A stretch of DNA of 64,000 bases from Ailurus styani (GCA_002007465.1 LNAC01000036.1:6914021-6978020), one strand, 5' to 3'. Shown: positions 1 to 10,916, counted from the stretch's first letter. A program made the numbers and translations. The notes: generated by a model not told the origin, from the letters alone.

Positions 1-100
1 GAGAAAGAGAGGAACAGCATACAGAGGGAGCTATCCCACAATTTGTTTATCCATTCACTATTGAGGAATACTTATACTGGCTATCAGAAATAAAGTTATT

Positions 101-314
101 GGGCGCCTGGGTGGCTCAGTGGGTTAGAGCCGCTGCCTTCGGCTCAGGTCATGATCCCAGGGTCCTGGGATCGAGGCCCACATCCGGCTCTCTGCTCAGC
201 GGGGAGCCTGCTTCCTCCTCTCTCCTCTCTCTCTGCCTGCCTCTCTGCCTACTTGTAATCTCTCTCTGTGTCAAATGAATAAATAAAATCTTTAAAAAAA
301 AAAAAAGAAAAAAA
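101..314 (+). repeat. Carnivore SINE (SINEC/Can-SINE)
   Basis: Full-length copy with the GGGCGCCTGGGTGGCTCAG head, CT-rich middle and AATAAA A-tail. The perfect target-site duplication AGAAATAAAGTTATT is at 86-100 and 315-329. Confidence 0.95.
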
Positions 315-331
315 AGAAATAAAGTTATTAT

Positions 332-514
332 GGGGGTGCCTGGGTGGCTCAGTTGGTTAAACGTCTGCCTTTGCTCAGGTCATGATTCCAGGGTCCTGGG
401 ATCGAGCCCTGCATTGGGCTCCCTGTTCAGTGGGGAGCCTGCTTCTCCTTCTCCCTTTGCTGGTTTCCCTGCTTTTGTGCTCTCTTTGTCAAATAAATAA
501 AATCTTTAAAAAAA
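332..514 (+). repeat. Carnivore SINE, older copy
   Basis: A diverged tRNA-derived head (GGGGTGCCTGGGTGGCTCAG), CT-rich part and AATAAAATCTTT tail. It lies 17 bases after the previous SINE in the same orientation. Confidence 0.92.
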
Positions 515-1354
515 CCCAAAATATGATTTATTCCATGAACAATTTTAATTCATTCCTTCTCTTCTGTTGCAGCTCGACATTTTTCATGGCAGCCCTTCCT
601 CACTCTGATGCTAATGGAAAAGTCAACTGCTCCTGCCTTTTCAGGTATAAATTCCCTCTTTAGTGAAGTAAGAAATTTCTATGATCAAATTACATTTGAA
701 AGAGGACAGGACAAAATATTTAATAAAATCATAATAGGTCTCCTCATGATGAATTTCTTTTGGTTGGCTCCCCAAAACTGAATTCACATGACAATAGTCC
801 TACATTTTAGGATTGAAAGTAATTAATTTTAGGAATTGAAAGTAAAACATTAATTATCAGCAGTATCACCACTTGCTATAGCCTTCTAGAATTCTATAGT
901 TTCTGTACAAGAAAAGTCAATAACCTACTTTTTATTTTTTGACTAGGGAAGAGATATGCATGTAGTCAATAAAAAAAAATATCAACTTACTGAGTTTATG
1001 TAGGCTTTTAACAATATTCCATATAAAAGATTCTTTTAAAATAAAGCTACTATGGAAGGAGATGAACTATTTAGTTATGCTGAATTAATTGGTTTTTAGA
1101 AAAAGGAAAAGGTGGGTATAAATAAGGATTTTTCCTTATTATAGAGACAGAGAATTAAAGACTCTAACTCAAGCTGAAATTGATTATTTTTGATATTTTT
1201 ATAAACAACCTGACAGAAACAGTAGTAGGAAACCCTTAAATTCAGAGATGAGACAGAAGCATTTGCAACTTGCTGAGGGAAATTTGAAGGAAATACTCCT
1301 CAAAATTATAAATGCACATATGCTCTGACCAATTGATTACACTTCTGATTTGTC

Positions 1355-1500
1355 TTACAGAGACTTGTACACGTAGGCTCAATGTTCAATGCAGCACTGT
1401 TTATGAGAGCAAAAAACTGGAATACCCACTAATGGAGGAGTAGTCAAATTAACATAGTAAGACACTATGTAGCAATTTTTAAAATACAGTATTCATTGTA
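1355..1500 (+). repeat. Old L1 3' fragment (tentative)
   Basis: The phrase around GCAGCACTGTTTATGAGAGC and the AAAACTGGAA that follows match the L1 ORF2 3' end region as commonly seen in mammalian L1M elements. It is short and diverged. Confidence 0.5.
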
Positions 1501-1597
1501 CACCAAAAGCGAAATTAAAAATGCAAAGATTACATTAAACCTGTTGAATAAAAGAAGTGCTAAAATTTTATGCAGTTGTCTAAGACATGGTTCTTAC

Positions 1598-1735
1598 CAA
1601 ATGTCTTGTGTCAGGCCTTGAAGCTTGTAACTGTTCAAACTCTTCGATTTTTGCAAGATCTACGTCTTCTTTTAGTTCCCATGTACTATCTTCATATGGT
1701 AATGAGCACCACTTTACTAAGTAGTAAATAACAGG
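1598..1735 (-). CDS. CHD9: CHD9 internal coding exon: second half of chromodomain 2
   Basis: This exon encodes 46 codons ([20 protein letters not shown] at its start) in phase 0 at both ends. The acceptor is a T-run followed by ACAG, and the donor is TTG|GTAAGA. It carries the C-terminal half of the second chromodomain, including the conserved YLVKW strand and the EDSTWE motif that packs against it, then the linker helix ([10 protein letters not shown]) that leads to the SNF2 ATPase. In CHD6-9 proteins the tandem chromodomains bind histone tails and gate the ATPase in the nucleus. The residues [22 protein letters not shown] fit CHD9 better than CHD6, CHD7 or CHD8 as I remember them. The next exon (ATPase start) must lie beyond base 1. 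Confidence 0.94.
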
Positions 1736-1942
1736 CTGTAAAAAAAAATTTTTTTTTCATTTTACTATTTTGAAAAAGAGTACTTAGAAACAGTTTAAAT
1801 ATGCTTAACCTACATCAATAAAAACCAACGAAACATTTTTCAGTGTTTTTAGGTCATTAATTTTTAAAAAGGAGTAAGTTTTAACATTTGGAAAGTTTGA
1901 AGTTTTTCCTAATTAAACAAATTTTTTCCCCTAAATATTTAC
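1736..1942 (-). other. CHD9: CHD9 intron, 207 bp
   Basis: This short intron lies between the two halves of chromodomain 2. It has a GTAAAT donor and a long polypyrimidine (A-run on the plus strand) acceptor. I see no repeats in it. Confidence 0.9.
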
Positions 1943-2029
1943 CTCACCAGTATCTTTATCTTCACAAAAAGAGACTTCTAATACTCTGTCTACTTCAACG
2001 TAGTCTGGGTTAAATGGTTCCTCTTCCAT
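1943..2029 (-). CDS. CHD9: CHD9 internal coding exon: first half of chromodomain 2
   Basis: The exon has 29 codons in phase 0 at both ends and starts MEEEPFNPDYVEVDRVLEVS. The acceptor is TTTTAG and the donor is GAG|GTAAAT. It encodes the N-terminal strands of chromodomain 2; VEVDRVLEVS is the usual opening strand, followed by the acidic loop CEDKDTGE. It is only 207 bp upstream (in transcript sense) of the exon that completes the domain, so the two form a tight pair. The leading ATG is internal, because the previous exon supplies FFAD directly before it in frame. Identity rests on the reading frame continuing across eight exons and on recalled CHD9 protein sequence. Confidence 0.94.
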
Positions 2030-2463
2030 CTAAAATTAAAAAGTAACTTAAGTGATAATTGACAAAGAAGTAGAAAGATAAAAGTGAAATAAACACAAAT
2101 TTACTAGCTATTTTCTAGAACAGAAGTTTGATTTCAATTAAATTTTCAATAAATGGGACACTTCCCTTTTAATTTCCAAAAGATATCTAGGATACTTGTC
2201 TCTATTATAGATTATAGAATATAGATGTTATGTGAACCATGTTCATATATTATGAACCACGTAATGTGTAATAAAACCAACTGAATAACACTAAGAAATA
2301 AGATACCTCAAGACAAGTGACTTACTCTCGAAGATACATTCTTTAAAATTTTTCCTAGATTTTCCTAGAAGAGCCTCTGTACCTTCCTCTGCCACTTTCT
2401 TCAGGTCTACACCTTGAAGACCAATCACCCCACCTACAGGCTCATCTCTTGGCTGCATCGTTC

Positions 2464-2664
2464 TTTTTTTTTTTTTAAAGATTTTATTTATTTATTTCAC
2501 AGCGGGAGAGAGATCACAAGGAGGCAGAGAGGCAGGCAGAGAGAGGGAGGGAAGCAGGCCCTCCGCTGAGCAGAGAGCCCGATGCGGGCCTCGATCCCAG
2601 GACCCTGAGATCATGACCTGAGCCGAAAGCAGAGGCTTTAACCCACTGAGCCACCCAGGCGCCC
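2464..2664 (-). repeat. Carnivore SINE
   Basis: An antisense copy: T-run, AAAGATTTTATTTATTTATT, then GA-rich, ending at AGGCGCCC. Target-site duplication CTGCATCGTTC at 2453-2463 and 2664-2674. Confidence 0.95.
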
Positions 2665-2674
2665 TGCATCGTTC

Positions 2675-2856
2675 TTTTTTTAAAAATTGTATTTATTTGA
2701 GAGAGAGAGAGCACGAGCAGGGTGAGGGGCAGAGGGAAGGGGAAAAGCAGACTCCCTGCTGAGCAGGGAGCCCGATGTGGGAGTCTATCCTGGAGTTCCA
2801 GGATCACGACCTAGCCGAAGGCAGATGTTTAACCAAATGAGCCGCCCAGGAGTCCC
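2675..2856 (-). repeat. Carnivore SINE, older copy
   Basis: An antisense diverged copy with a GAGAGAGAGAG-rich middle and a degenerate tRNA head ending near GCCGCCCAGGAGTCCC. It directly abuts the target duplication of the younger SINE at 2464-2664. Confidence 0.9.
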
Positions 2857-3082
2857 TCTATCAAACACTCTATCTACTGATGACTCTTGCGCTCAGCACC
2901 CAGTTACTCCAATGGATGCAAACCCTATCTGAGCTACCTCAAACTACATTCATTTACTCTTCAACCTTTGCTTCTTTCCTATAGTTCCTACTAGGTTAAT
3001 GGTAACATAGCACCCTTCCACACTTTACTCCCAGTTATACAAGTCAGAAATGGAGAAGTCAGCTCAGATCCCTTCTTTTCTT

Positions 3083-3690
3083 TTTTTTAACTTCCACATC
3101 CAGTAAGTCATCAATTCTTACAGATTCTGCCTTCAGCTACAACTCAGAGTGGTTCCTCCTTCCTCCTCACTGCTTTATCACTTCTTACTTGGACCTTGAC
3201 AACCTCCTAATTTTCAACTACCTTCCTGCCTCCCTTTAGTCCATTTTCATAATGACCCTAGAGTGATATTTCTCAAGTATAAATCTTACCTATTGCTCCC
3301 TTGCTTCAAATCCTTCACTGACCCTCCCTCATTTGGGGATCAGGCCCACATTGGTTTTGAGGATCCTACCTTGTCCTCTAGCCTCATCTCCTATCACTGG
3401 CATAGCTGTACCCCAGATTTAATGCTTCCAAAGTACAAAAACACATCCTTTTCAAACTCCATGCTATGGCACACCTCCATGTTTTTACACTCCTTCTCTA
3501 TTCTGAATAGACTGCTGTTCCTTCTCTTGTCTGCCTGGCTGCTTCCTCTTTATTCCTGAACACCTCACTTTCAATAGCCCTTCTCGGCTATCTCTGCTGC
3601 CTCTCCTCCTCTGCTTAACCGCTAAATATTGTAGAGCTTCATGATTCTGTCTTTAGTTCTCTTCACTGTCTCAAATCATTCCTGAACGAG
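3083..3690 (+). repeat. L2 (LINE2) fragment
   Basis: It has the characteristic L2 3' region order: a segment near 3260 (AGAGTGATATTTCTCAAG), then a CTTGCTTCAAATCC stretch, then a Pro/Leu-rich pseudo-frame. It is diverged. An open frame at 3263-3559 is a by-product of this repeat. Confidence 0.65.
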
Positions 3691-3734
3691 AGTATCATCT
3701 CAGGATCTCTTGATAACAAAGAGCACTGCTCAAC

Positions 3735-4470
3735 ATCAGAATGGTAATGAAGTACTTTAAGACAATCTGCACAGTTCCAATTTATGTTGTACCTGAGTCA
3801 AGTGTGGAAAATTAGTCTTTAAATTTTTGGCCTCACAGGATCCATAAACTGAGTAGGTCATCAGAATCATCAAATTTTTCAAGGAGATTTTTATAATTAC
3901 AAAGGAAAGAACCTTAACTTCACGGTGAAGAGATCTGCCAGGTACCACCATAATCTAGTGATAAAGTTACCACCACCAGTAATGGGGCAAATAGGTATCA
4001 TGCTCCTCCTCCTTCAGTGAGAAGGTACAGCATTATTTCTGTTGTGGTCTTTTATTTTTCAAAAAATTTAATTCCAGTGTAGTTAACATTCAGTGTTACA
4101 TTAGTTTTGGGTGTACAATACAGTGATGGTCTTTTAAAAAATGCATGACTTGAATCCTGAGGCAATATGAGACAATCCCAAATTTAGGGACATTCTACAA
4201 AATAAACCACTTATACTCTTTATAAAAAAAAGTCCAAGTAATAAAAAAAACAAAGAAAGACTGACTAACTGAGACATTACAACTAAATTCACCATATGAT
4301 GCTGGATTGGATTCTGGACCACAACAAACACAAAAATACCTTTTTTTGCTATAAAAATAGTGGAACAATTAGCGAAATATGAATAAGGTTGGTCTGTAAA
4401 TGAGGTAATACTACATCAACGTTAACGATACCATTATTATGTAACAGAATTTTTAAAAAATTAAATACTG
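3735..4470 (+). repeat. L1ME-type LINE 3' end, interrupted
   Basis: The order GGAAAGAACCTTAACTTCAC, CAGGTACCACC, GGGACATTCTACAAAATAA and GAATAAGGT follows the 3' untranslated region of L1ME elements. A small antisense L1 piece at 4055-4126 interrupts it. Confidence 0.65.
4055..4126 (-). repeat. Truncated carnivore L1 3' end nested in L1ME
   Basis: The reverse complement reads like the carnivore L1 terminus (TGTACACCCAAAACTAATG, then AACTACACTGGAATTAAA). It is flanked by TGGTCTTTTA at 4045-4054 and 4127-4136, a target-site duplication within the older L1ME. Confidence 0.7.
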
Positions 4471-4624
4471 AAGTATTTACAATTTACATTCAAATGGTTT
4501 AGAAAAGAAATGTATATGCATGAGAGAGAGAGAGAGGGGGACAGAGGTAGAGGGAGTCACTCACAAGTGTAAGTGACAAAGCCAACATGGTAAAATATTA
4601 ACATTTAGGGAATCTTATTAAAAT

Positions 4625-4810
4625 ATATGTAGGAAAATAAAACACAGCATAGGAACATAGGGAATATAGTCAGTGGTACTGTAATTGTGCTGTATGATGA
4701 CAGATGGAAGTTAGACACGTGCTGAGCACAGTATAATATACAGATTAGTGGAATCACTATGTTGTACACCTGAAACTAATTTAATACTGTGTCAACTATA
4801 CTTAAACACA
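4625..4810 (+). repeat. Carnivore L1 3' end
   Basis: It contains the terminal L1 signature TTGTACACCTGAAACTAATT followed by a short A/CA-rich tail (ACACACACATACATACATAC). It is 5'-truncated. Confidence 0.7.
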
Positions 4811-5102
4811 CACACATACATACATACATGCATAAATGGGAATTCACTGTACTAATTTTGCAACTTAGATTTTTCAAAATAAAGACTAAAAATTCTTCAA
4901 ATTAAAATGTTAAAAAACTTAGATGAATTTAAAATTGCTCTAAAACAAGCCTATTTAAAAAAAAAGAAAAAATTTAGAGCAGAAAAGGACATCAACTAAT
5001 TGGTGAGGCTTTTAAAATGAATTATGCCTATGATGATTTGTTCATACATACGCAAAACTGGCATAGAAAATATGCAATATATTTCACATACTGAAAAATC
5101 TT

Positions 5103-5204
5103 GGGTGCCTGGATGGCTCAGTCCCTAGAGCATGGGACTCTTAACCTCAGGGTTGTGAGTTCAAGCCCTATGTTGGGCATAGAGATTACATAAAAATAAA
5201 TTTG
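5103..5204 (+). repeat. Carnivore SINE, short tRNA-like form
   Basis: GGGTGCCTGGATGGCTCAGT, then a tRNA-like box with GTTGTGAGTTCAAGCCC. It lacks the long CT-rich region and ends in AAAATAAAT. Confidence 0.85.
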
Positions 5205-5213
5205 TGGGTTTTT

Positions 5214-5418
5214 GGGCGCCTGGGTGGCTCAGTGGGTTAAAGCCTCTGCTTTCGGCTCAGGTCATGATCTCAGGGTCCTGGGATCGAGGCCCGCATCGGG
5301 CTCCCTCCTCAGCGGGGAGCCTGCTTCCCCCTCTCTCTCTCTGCCTGCCTCTCTGCCTCCTTGTGATCTCTCTCCCTCTGTGAAATAAATAATAAATAAA
5401 AATCTTTAAAAGAAAAAT
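5214..5418 (+). repeat. Carnivore SINE
   Basis: A full-length young-looking copy with GGGCGCCTGGGTGGCTCAG and a CTCTGCCTCCTTGTGATCTC-type 3' part. It follows the short-form SINE by nine bases. Confidence 0.95.
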
Positions 5419-5756
5419 CTTAAGCTTCCATTTATTTGCTACATTACCATTTCCACTACTTGGGTCACTTTGCTGATACAATTCTTGAGATATTAACCCA
5501 CCCATATTCAATTCTAAGTATTGAAATACATGCTAATTTAAAAATACAAGAGTTATCTACCACTCTGAATGATCATTGTTCCTGTTTCAGTTTCCAAGCT
5601 AGATTTGGGGAGAGAAAATTACTTATATAAATGGCATTTGTATTCAAATATCAAACTTGGAAGCCTAAGAATTAAAATGAATACTTAAATATTTGATAAA
5701 TACTGCATGTGTTCAGAGTTCAACACATAATAGTTTCATTTATTTCTTTTTCTTAC

Positions 5757-5874
5757 ATCTGCAAAAAAATGTGCTCTTTGTGCTTGTCTCAATTTGAATC
5801 GTTTGATTTTCTGCTGGATCCTTTTATCTTTCAAAAGCTGCTGTTCTGTGGCCCACTCACAGTGAAGATAGGAG
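5757..5874 (-). CDS. CHD9: CHD9 internal coding exon: chromodomain 1 C-terminal half
   Basis: The exon is 118 nt: one base that completes a Tyr codon, then 39 codons starting [18 protein letters not shown]. The acceptor is TTTTAG and the donor is GAT|GTAAGA. It carries the core of chromodomain 1 ([10 protein letters not shown], matching the Y-S-x-L-H-x-x-W-x-T/E signature of CHD chromodomains) and a very basic helix ([18 protein letters not shown]) that bridges to chromodomain 2. The basic helix is typical of CHD6-9. The opposite strand also happens to be open here, but only the minus frame joins its neighbours. Confidence 0.95.
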
Positions 5875-6503
5875 CTAAAATTTTTATAAAAGCAATATAT
5901 TAGAATAACATAGAAAAACACGTTTTGGTTTTTTAAAATTTATTTTTAATCACAGCATCCAATACAGAATATTCAATTTTATGAATAGGTAGCTCATCAT
6001 TTCATTTAATGTTAACAGACTCCATACAATTTCTAAAGCCACTGTGATCACTATATCCTAAGAAGACTGTAGTATAAAGAGGTGCAATCTGCCATATAGA
6101 AACAGAATGATAAACCAAGTCATAAAGGTAATGAGATGTGATTGATCATTTATTTCCTCATTGTAACAGTTTTGTCATGACCAAAAAGCTAACTTGTTTT
6201 GAAACCAATGTAATTCTTTTTAAAACACTTTTTCACCTAAGTATAGGAAAAACTTGAATAAAATCTTAAAAGTTCAACCATATAAATATAATAAGTAATG
6301 TCTATGATTTGTAAAAGAACATTTTATAAAGATTTCTGCATTCTGATGTTAATAATTAACATTTCCTGAAAAACATTCACTTAAATTTTACCAAAAAAGA
6401 TTCTGAACTAATAAAACATTTTAAAATTCATGAAATATATTTAATATATAAATCAGCTAAGTCAGATACTTACTAACTCAAACTTTCTAACTCAGATACT
6501 TAC
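5875..6503 (-). other. CHD9: CHD9 intron, 629 bp
   Basis: An AT-rich intron inside chromodomain 1 with no recognisable repeat. At its 5' end (plus-strand 6462-6503) it contains a 30-base tandem duplication of the splice donor region. Confidence 0.9.
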
Positions 6504-6559
6504 TAATTCTTGTATTTTACAAAAAATTCTTCCGTATCAATCATCACTCCAGGTGATAC
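6504..6559 (-). CDS. CHD9: CHD9 internal coding exon: chromodomain 1 N-terminal part
   Basis: This short exon is 56 nt: 18 codons (VSPGVMIDTEEFFVKYKN) plus two bases of a Tyr codon finished in the next exon. The acceptor is TTCTTAG and the donor is ATTA|GTAAGT. It encodes the first strands of chromodomain 1, with EEFFVKYKNY forming the beta strand before the SYLHCEW motif. An 83 bp intron, close to the minimum for a mammalian gene, separates it from the previous exon. The donor is unusual: its whole 15-base context is repeated 30 bases further into the intron (see findings). Using the inner copy would put TAG directly after the Asn codon, so the outer donor is chosen. Confidence 0.93.
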
Positions 6560-6642
6560 CTAAGAAAATAAAATCAGTACTTATGATTTTAAGAATCAGG
6601 TCATGGAATATAAAGGGTAAAATGTAATGTGCAATTACTTAC
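6560..6642 (-). other. CHD9: CHD9 mini-intron, 83 bp
   Basis: A very short GT-AG intron (donor GTAAGTAAT, acceptor TTTCTTAG) between the first two exons of the chromodomain 1 region. It leaves little room beyond the basic splice signals. Confidence 0.9.
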
Positions 6643-6711
6643 TTCCTTTTTTACAATTCTAGAAGATAGTATTTTGTCTACAATTGCAGCATCTTCTTCA
6701 CTTGGATTCTC
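6643..6711 (-). CDS. CHD9: CHD9 internal coding exon: start of the chromodomain 1 region
   Basis: The exon has 23 codons, in phase 0 at both ends: ENPSEEDAAIVDKILSSR followed by IVKKE. The acceptor is CCCATAG and the donor is GAA|GTAAGT. The segment E-E-D-A-x-I-V-D-K-I-L-x-S-R is the conserved lead-in to chromodomain 1 in CHD6-9 (CHD6 has a similar DDANIIEKILAS stretch). It opens the region that reads methylated histone tails and regulates the helicase. The neighbouring exons at 7600-7746 and 6504-6559 join it without frame loss. Confidence 0.93.
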
Positions 6712-7599
6712 CTATGGGAGGCAGGAAAGAAGACACAATGTCACATTCTAGAAATTCCTTTAGTTGCCACTTTGTACGTTTATGAACACATTAAAATTCA
6801 GTTTACTTAGTACATGTGTCAGGCACTGTGTTAAATGTTAGAAATAAAAAATAAAAAAGAAATCATTGCTGTTATTGTCCTCGTCACTATCTACATCATC
6901 ATCATCATGGTAAACACCCTGTGGTTCTTAATGGGCTCAGCATTATCAGCACTTTGCATATATAAACTAATTTAATCCTTGCAACTACACTTTGCTACTG
7001 TCATCTCTCCACTGTGCAGATTAGGAAGCTCAGGCATGGAGGACTAAGTACTTGCCCAAGGGTGTCAGATCACTCAGTTGGCAGATGAGTGGTTGGTTCA
7101 CAATCCCGATAAGGAAGATTACAAGGAAAATGCAGTATGCAAAGACAGAGTGCATCTATGTTCATAAGGTCAGAGGATTCAGTGTTTGTAAAGAAGTGGT
7201 CGGAGACAAGGCCAAAAAAATCCATACGAAGGGCTTTATGTGATGTGCTAAGAGCGCATCGTTATTTTTTGTAAGATTTGGGAAGCTATAAGATAAGCTT
7301 TAAGTAGAAAGTACTATGCTCAGGCCTGTAATTTAGAAATATTCTGCAGAAAAGATAGAATTTGGAGAAGTTTCAGAAATATATATTTTGGGGGTACAAA
7401 ATGTGATAAACTGGAGGAAGAAATCAGAGAGGATGAATTCCTAGGTTTCTGATCTGAATTTTAATGGTTCTATTAACTACAACAGAGAATCCAGGATGAA
7501 AAGTTGGAGTAGGTTTTAGGAGGAAAGGTAATGAAAGTATTTTAAAGAAAATACGTTGGTTTCAAATGATTTGTAGTCATAATTCCAAATCTGTCTTAC
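6712..7599 (-). other. CHD9: CHD9 intron, 888 bp
   Basis: It holds an ancient repeat remnant with a MIR (6930-7110, antisense), a short ATC/ATG trinucleotide run near 6895-6908, and otherwise unassigned sequence. No exon-like signal was seen. Confidence 0.85.
6930..7110 (-). repeat. MIR SINE fragment
   Basis: Antisense MIR features: a TTTAATCCTTGCAACTAC stretch, CAGATTAGGAAGCTCAGGCA, then CTTGCCCAAGG. Old and diverged. Confidence 0.65.
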
Positions 7600-7746
7600 C
7601 ACAAATAATTGTAAAGGCTGTTCACCAGGTAAAGGAACCGAATTCTTTTTTATTTTCATAGAACCTTTAACCTCTTCCTCAGATTGTTTCCCTTCTGCAT
7701 CTTCTGCATATTTTTTTCTTTTAATTTGACGATTTGATCTTCTTTT
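7600..7746 (-). CDS. CHD9: CHD9 internal coding exon: basic linker before the chromodomains
   Basis: The exon has 49 codons in phase 0, starting KRRSNRQIKRKKYAEDAEGK and ending PLPGEQPLQLFV. The acceptor is ATTGCAG and the donor is GTG|GTAAGA. KRRSNRQIKRKKY is a strong nuclear-localisation-type basic cluster, and its counterpart KRRSGRQVKRRKY is conserved in CHD6, which supports the CHD6-9 assignment. The rest is acidic and then lysine-rich, and is probably disordered. It lies between the lysine-rich linker exon and the chromodomain entry exon. Confidence 0.93.
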
Positions 7747-10700
7747 CTGCAATGAACCATAAGGATCATATTTATATGCTAGATTTTAAAGGCAAGATTT
7801 TTAAAATAATTACTTTTAGTATAGTAATTTTGTACATTAAATTTCTGAAATTGTATTCAACACTCATCTTTTGTCATTTTTCCTTTTAATTAAAGGAAGA
7901 TTATAACTTGCCCTTTGCCACAGGTTTAGAATCTTGTTTTACTTCCTAAAGTTTCAAATAACAAAGATTAGTAACACTTTTATTACTTTTCTTTAGAAAT
8001 TGTTAGGAATAAAAAGATTTATTTTATTTAACTATTTCATAGCTTGGGCAAAACCCATTTTATTAGTATCATGCTTATTGCTTAATTACCTCCCTTTAGA
8101 AACTGTCGTTAAGAAGAGTAAAAACATGTTTTATTTAGCCAACACATATTTTAAACTGTTAATACTTTCACAGTTTCTTCCCCAAACCTAAAAAGTGCAT
8201 CAGATGAATATTGGCTAAATAATTAATCGGGGACATAAAACTAGAAGAATAAATCAAACAATATTTACCACAAAATCCATGAACTTGTGTTTAAAACAAA
8301 ATAAAACAAAAGAATATAAAATGTTTTAGAAGAGATATACAAAAGAATCAAGTAAATCTACCAAATAATTAAATGTGTATGAAAGAGGAACCAGTGTTTT
8401 ACTAACTTTACTAGCTTCCCTTAAAAATAAAGAACATCACTATCAAAACCAGAAGTAAGCCTTTTGAAAAAGTATTACAGAATTTTAAAATAAACTAAGT
8501 GATTTTAAATCAGGTATCAAATACACACGGCTTTACTTACCTCCCTAAAGGTCTAATATTTGATGTTCCCCACTATAAAATCAAAATTTCACATTGGCTT
8601 GACAACTTCAAAGGACTTAGGTTTGCTTTTTTCCACCTCTTTAAAATCTCATGGGTGGAGGCGTCTCAGCCAACTTTTCTATTGCTCAATATTTGGTAAT
8701 CTACCCCTTCCTCCTTTTTCTATGCCATTTTCTTTTATATATTTGGTAACCTCCATGACATTCCCCCCTAATGTAATCTGCAAAATAACCCATGTATTTT
8801 CCTTTTGGTTTCTGCCAATATCCTCGATTTGGTAGGCCTTTCCTATTTCCATAGCCATGACAAAGATGGCTCAATCAGTACAGCAGGCTGGGGAGAAACT
8901 GTTATCTGCATCCAAAAAGTTGCAGTGGCCTTTAACGTGCCTTTGCCTCTTTCTCTTGAGTTGTGGAATATGAAGAGAAAGAAAGGCACTAATACAGTAA
9001 GTTAGCTCAGCCAAATAGAGTAGATAACTTCATGGCTCATTTAGGATGGGTTTCATCATCTCTTGGCCATGAAGACATTTACATTTTCAAAACTCAAAGT
9101 AACACTTCTGTTAATATGGGAGACAGGGAAGGTGGCATGTAACAGTTATAATAAAAGGACTTCTAGAAACCCAAATTTTCCCACATCTTATTTTGAAAAA
9201 CAAAATATAATATTTATTATTATTTGAGAGAAAAATTCTATGGGTCTCTAGTCTAATACAAGGCTAAAGGAATATTTAGAGTTCTACAACAGGTATCATC
9301 ATATAGTTCTGAATATTCAAGAACAGTTTAAATTAATAAACCAACAGTGACATTCATTATTCTAACAATAACATGTATTACCAAAGGTATGTCTCACTGG
9401 GCACAAATCTTCTAAATAATGAAGTTTAAGAATAATTCAGTATACTTTCAGAAGATTCTGTTTCATGTTTTCAGCATTTAAGTTTCCTTTCTGGTCATTT
9501 AGGCATCCATTAGTTCTTGAAATGCCTCACTTAGGTCTTTAGTAAATTGTAAATGAATGGCCTGAAAGAATCCTTTGAACTCTCAAAAGGCAAATTTAAC
9601 TGATTCTTCACAAGATAAAATGAGAGCAATAAATTTGTAAATTGCACCCTCATGAAGACTTTATCAGTCTAAAAGATTAATTAAAAACTCTGAGTTATAT
9701 GATTATAGCTGGAATATTATAAGATTATTATAGATATTATAAGATTATAGCTGGAATCATTACAGTGGAATAAATTATATTCTCCTAGATTACCCAGTTA
9801 CACATCAGGCAGAGCCAAATGAGGTGCCACTCCCATCAAATTATCTTTCTCTGTCATGTAATATCACGACTGCTTTAAAAATATAAAAACTAATTTGGTG
9901 TACACATTTTTGGCTGATATGCTTTTTTCTGGTATTCTTTCTCTTAATGTTTTCAAAGCATAATTTAAAATAGTGACAAATTCTTTCTTCGAATTTTTTT
10001 CCAGCTTTTTTTCTTCTTAGAGGCTTCAACGGATCAGTCCACAACACTTCACATACGTGGTCAGAAATACACTTGTAAGTGATTAATATTTTGTTACGAT
10101 AACATGTTGTTTCCTATTATAACCCTAATATAATGTGCTGCAGGGTTTTTGTTTTTTTTTAAATGAAGTCTGCAAATACAATCAGACTACTGAAGTACTG
10201 TGTATTAAGATTAAAGGTAAAAAATTAAATGTCACATTCAGATTTTTAGATTTCCACCTGACTCCAAGTCTGAAACTTTAAAATTACTTTTTCAGCTTTC
10301 AAATCTTGACAATCCATGGTGGTTGAAAGCTACATGGACCTCTCCGTCATTCATTTGATACATTTAAATATATCAGTAATACAGACTCACAACCATTTAC
10401 TAGAAAATATTTCTTTTCTTCTCCACTTACATTTTTGTGTTAAAGCAACATGCCTATCAAAGCAATTAATACTGCAATGAAAGGTACGGAAGAAATGTGC
10501 ACGTTAACCTATTCTACCATTTCATTGTTTGGTAATTACATAATGGAAAAATGGCCAGCCTTCTGCTAGTAAAAATTAAACTGAATTTTCTCATGGTGAA
10601 TAAGGTAACTGTAAGTCTGCCTGAATGAAGGATAACATGTGAAGAAAAAGCCAGGCCATATAATATTAGGAGCTCAGTTACTGCCCTTACCTCAACTCTT

Positions 10701-10885
10701 GCAGCAGCCCAGGAGCCTTGAGCCACTACTCTCCCATTGGATAAGAAGCTGCATAAGGAAGAAGAAAGGCCATTCAGGGGCTTTCTGGCCCCATAATTCA
10801 ACAACTGCCACCACCCATACGGCCTAGAGTTGTACTTAAGTTATTAGAGAGCAGAGGGTGGCCTGAATTATTATGACCTTCCCTA

Positions 10886-10916
<31 letters not shown>

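Larger units (their letters stand above)
1..1597 (-). other. CHD9: CHD9 intron (3' part cut by the window edge)
   Basis: This is intron sequence after the chromodomain 2 exon. It starts at the donor at 1597 and continues past base 1. It holds two plus-oriented SINEs (101-314 and 332-514), an old L1 3' fragment (about 1355-1500), and otherwise AT-rich sequence with no coding signal. Confidence 0.85.
2030..5756 (-). other. CHD9: CHD9 intron, 3.7 kb
   Basis: The intron between the chromodomain 1 and chromodomain 2 exons. It holds two adjacent minus SINEs (2464-2663 and 2675-2856), an L2 fragment (3083-3690), an L1ME-type 3' end split by a small antisense L1 insertion (3735-4470), a carnivore L1 3' end (4625-4810), and two plus SINEs (5103-5204 and 5214-5418). 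No coding sequence was found. Confidence 0.85.

Noticed and set aside
101..170. tRNA gene in SINE heads
   Set aside because: The heads derive from tRNA-Lys and keep A/B-box-like pieces, but they do not fold as a complete tRNA and are part of SINEs.
9841..10047. Lysine-rich minus-strand frame that could look like a CHD9 linker exon
   Set aside because: The frame does not join neighbouring exons, which already connect in phase, and no clear acceptor and donor bracket it.
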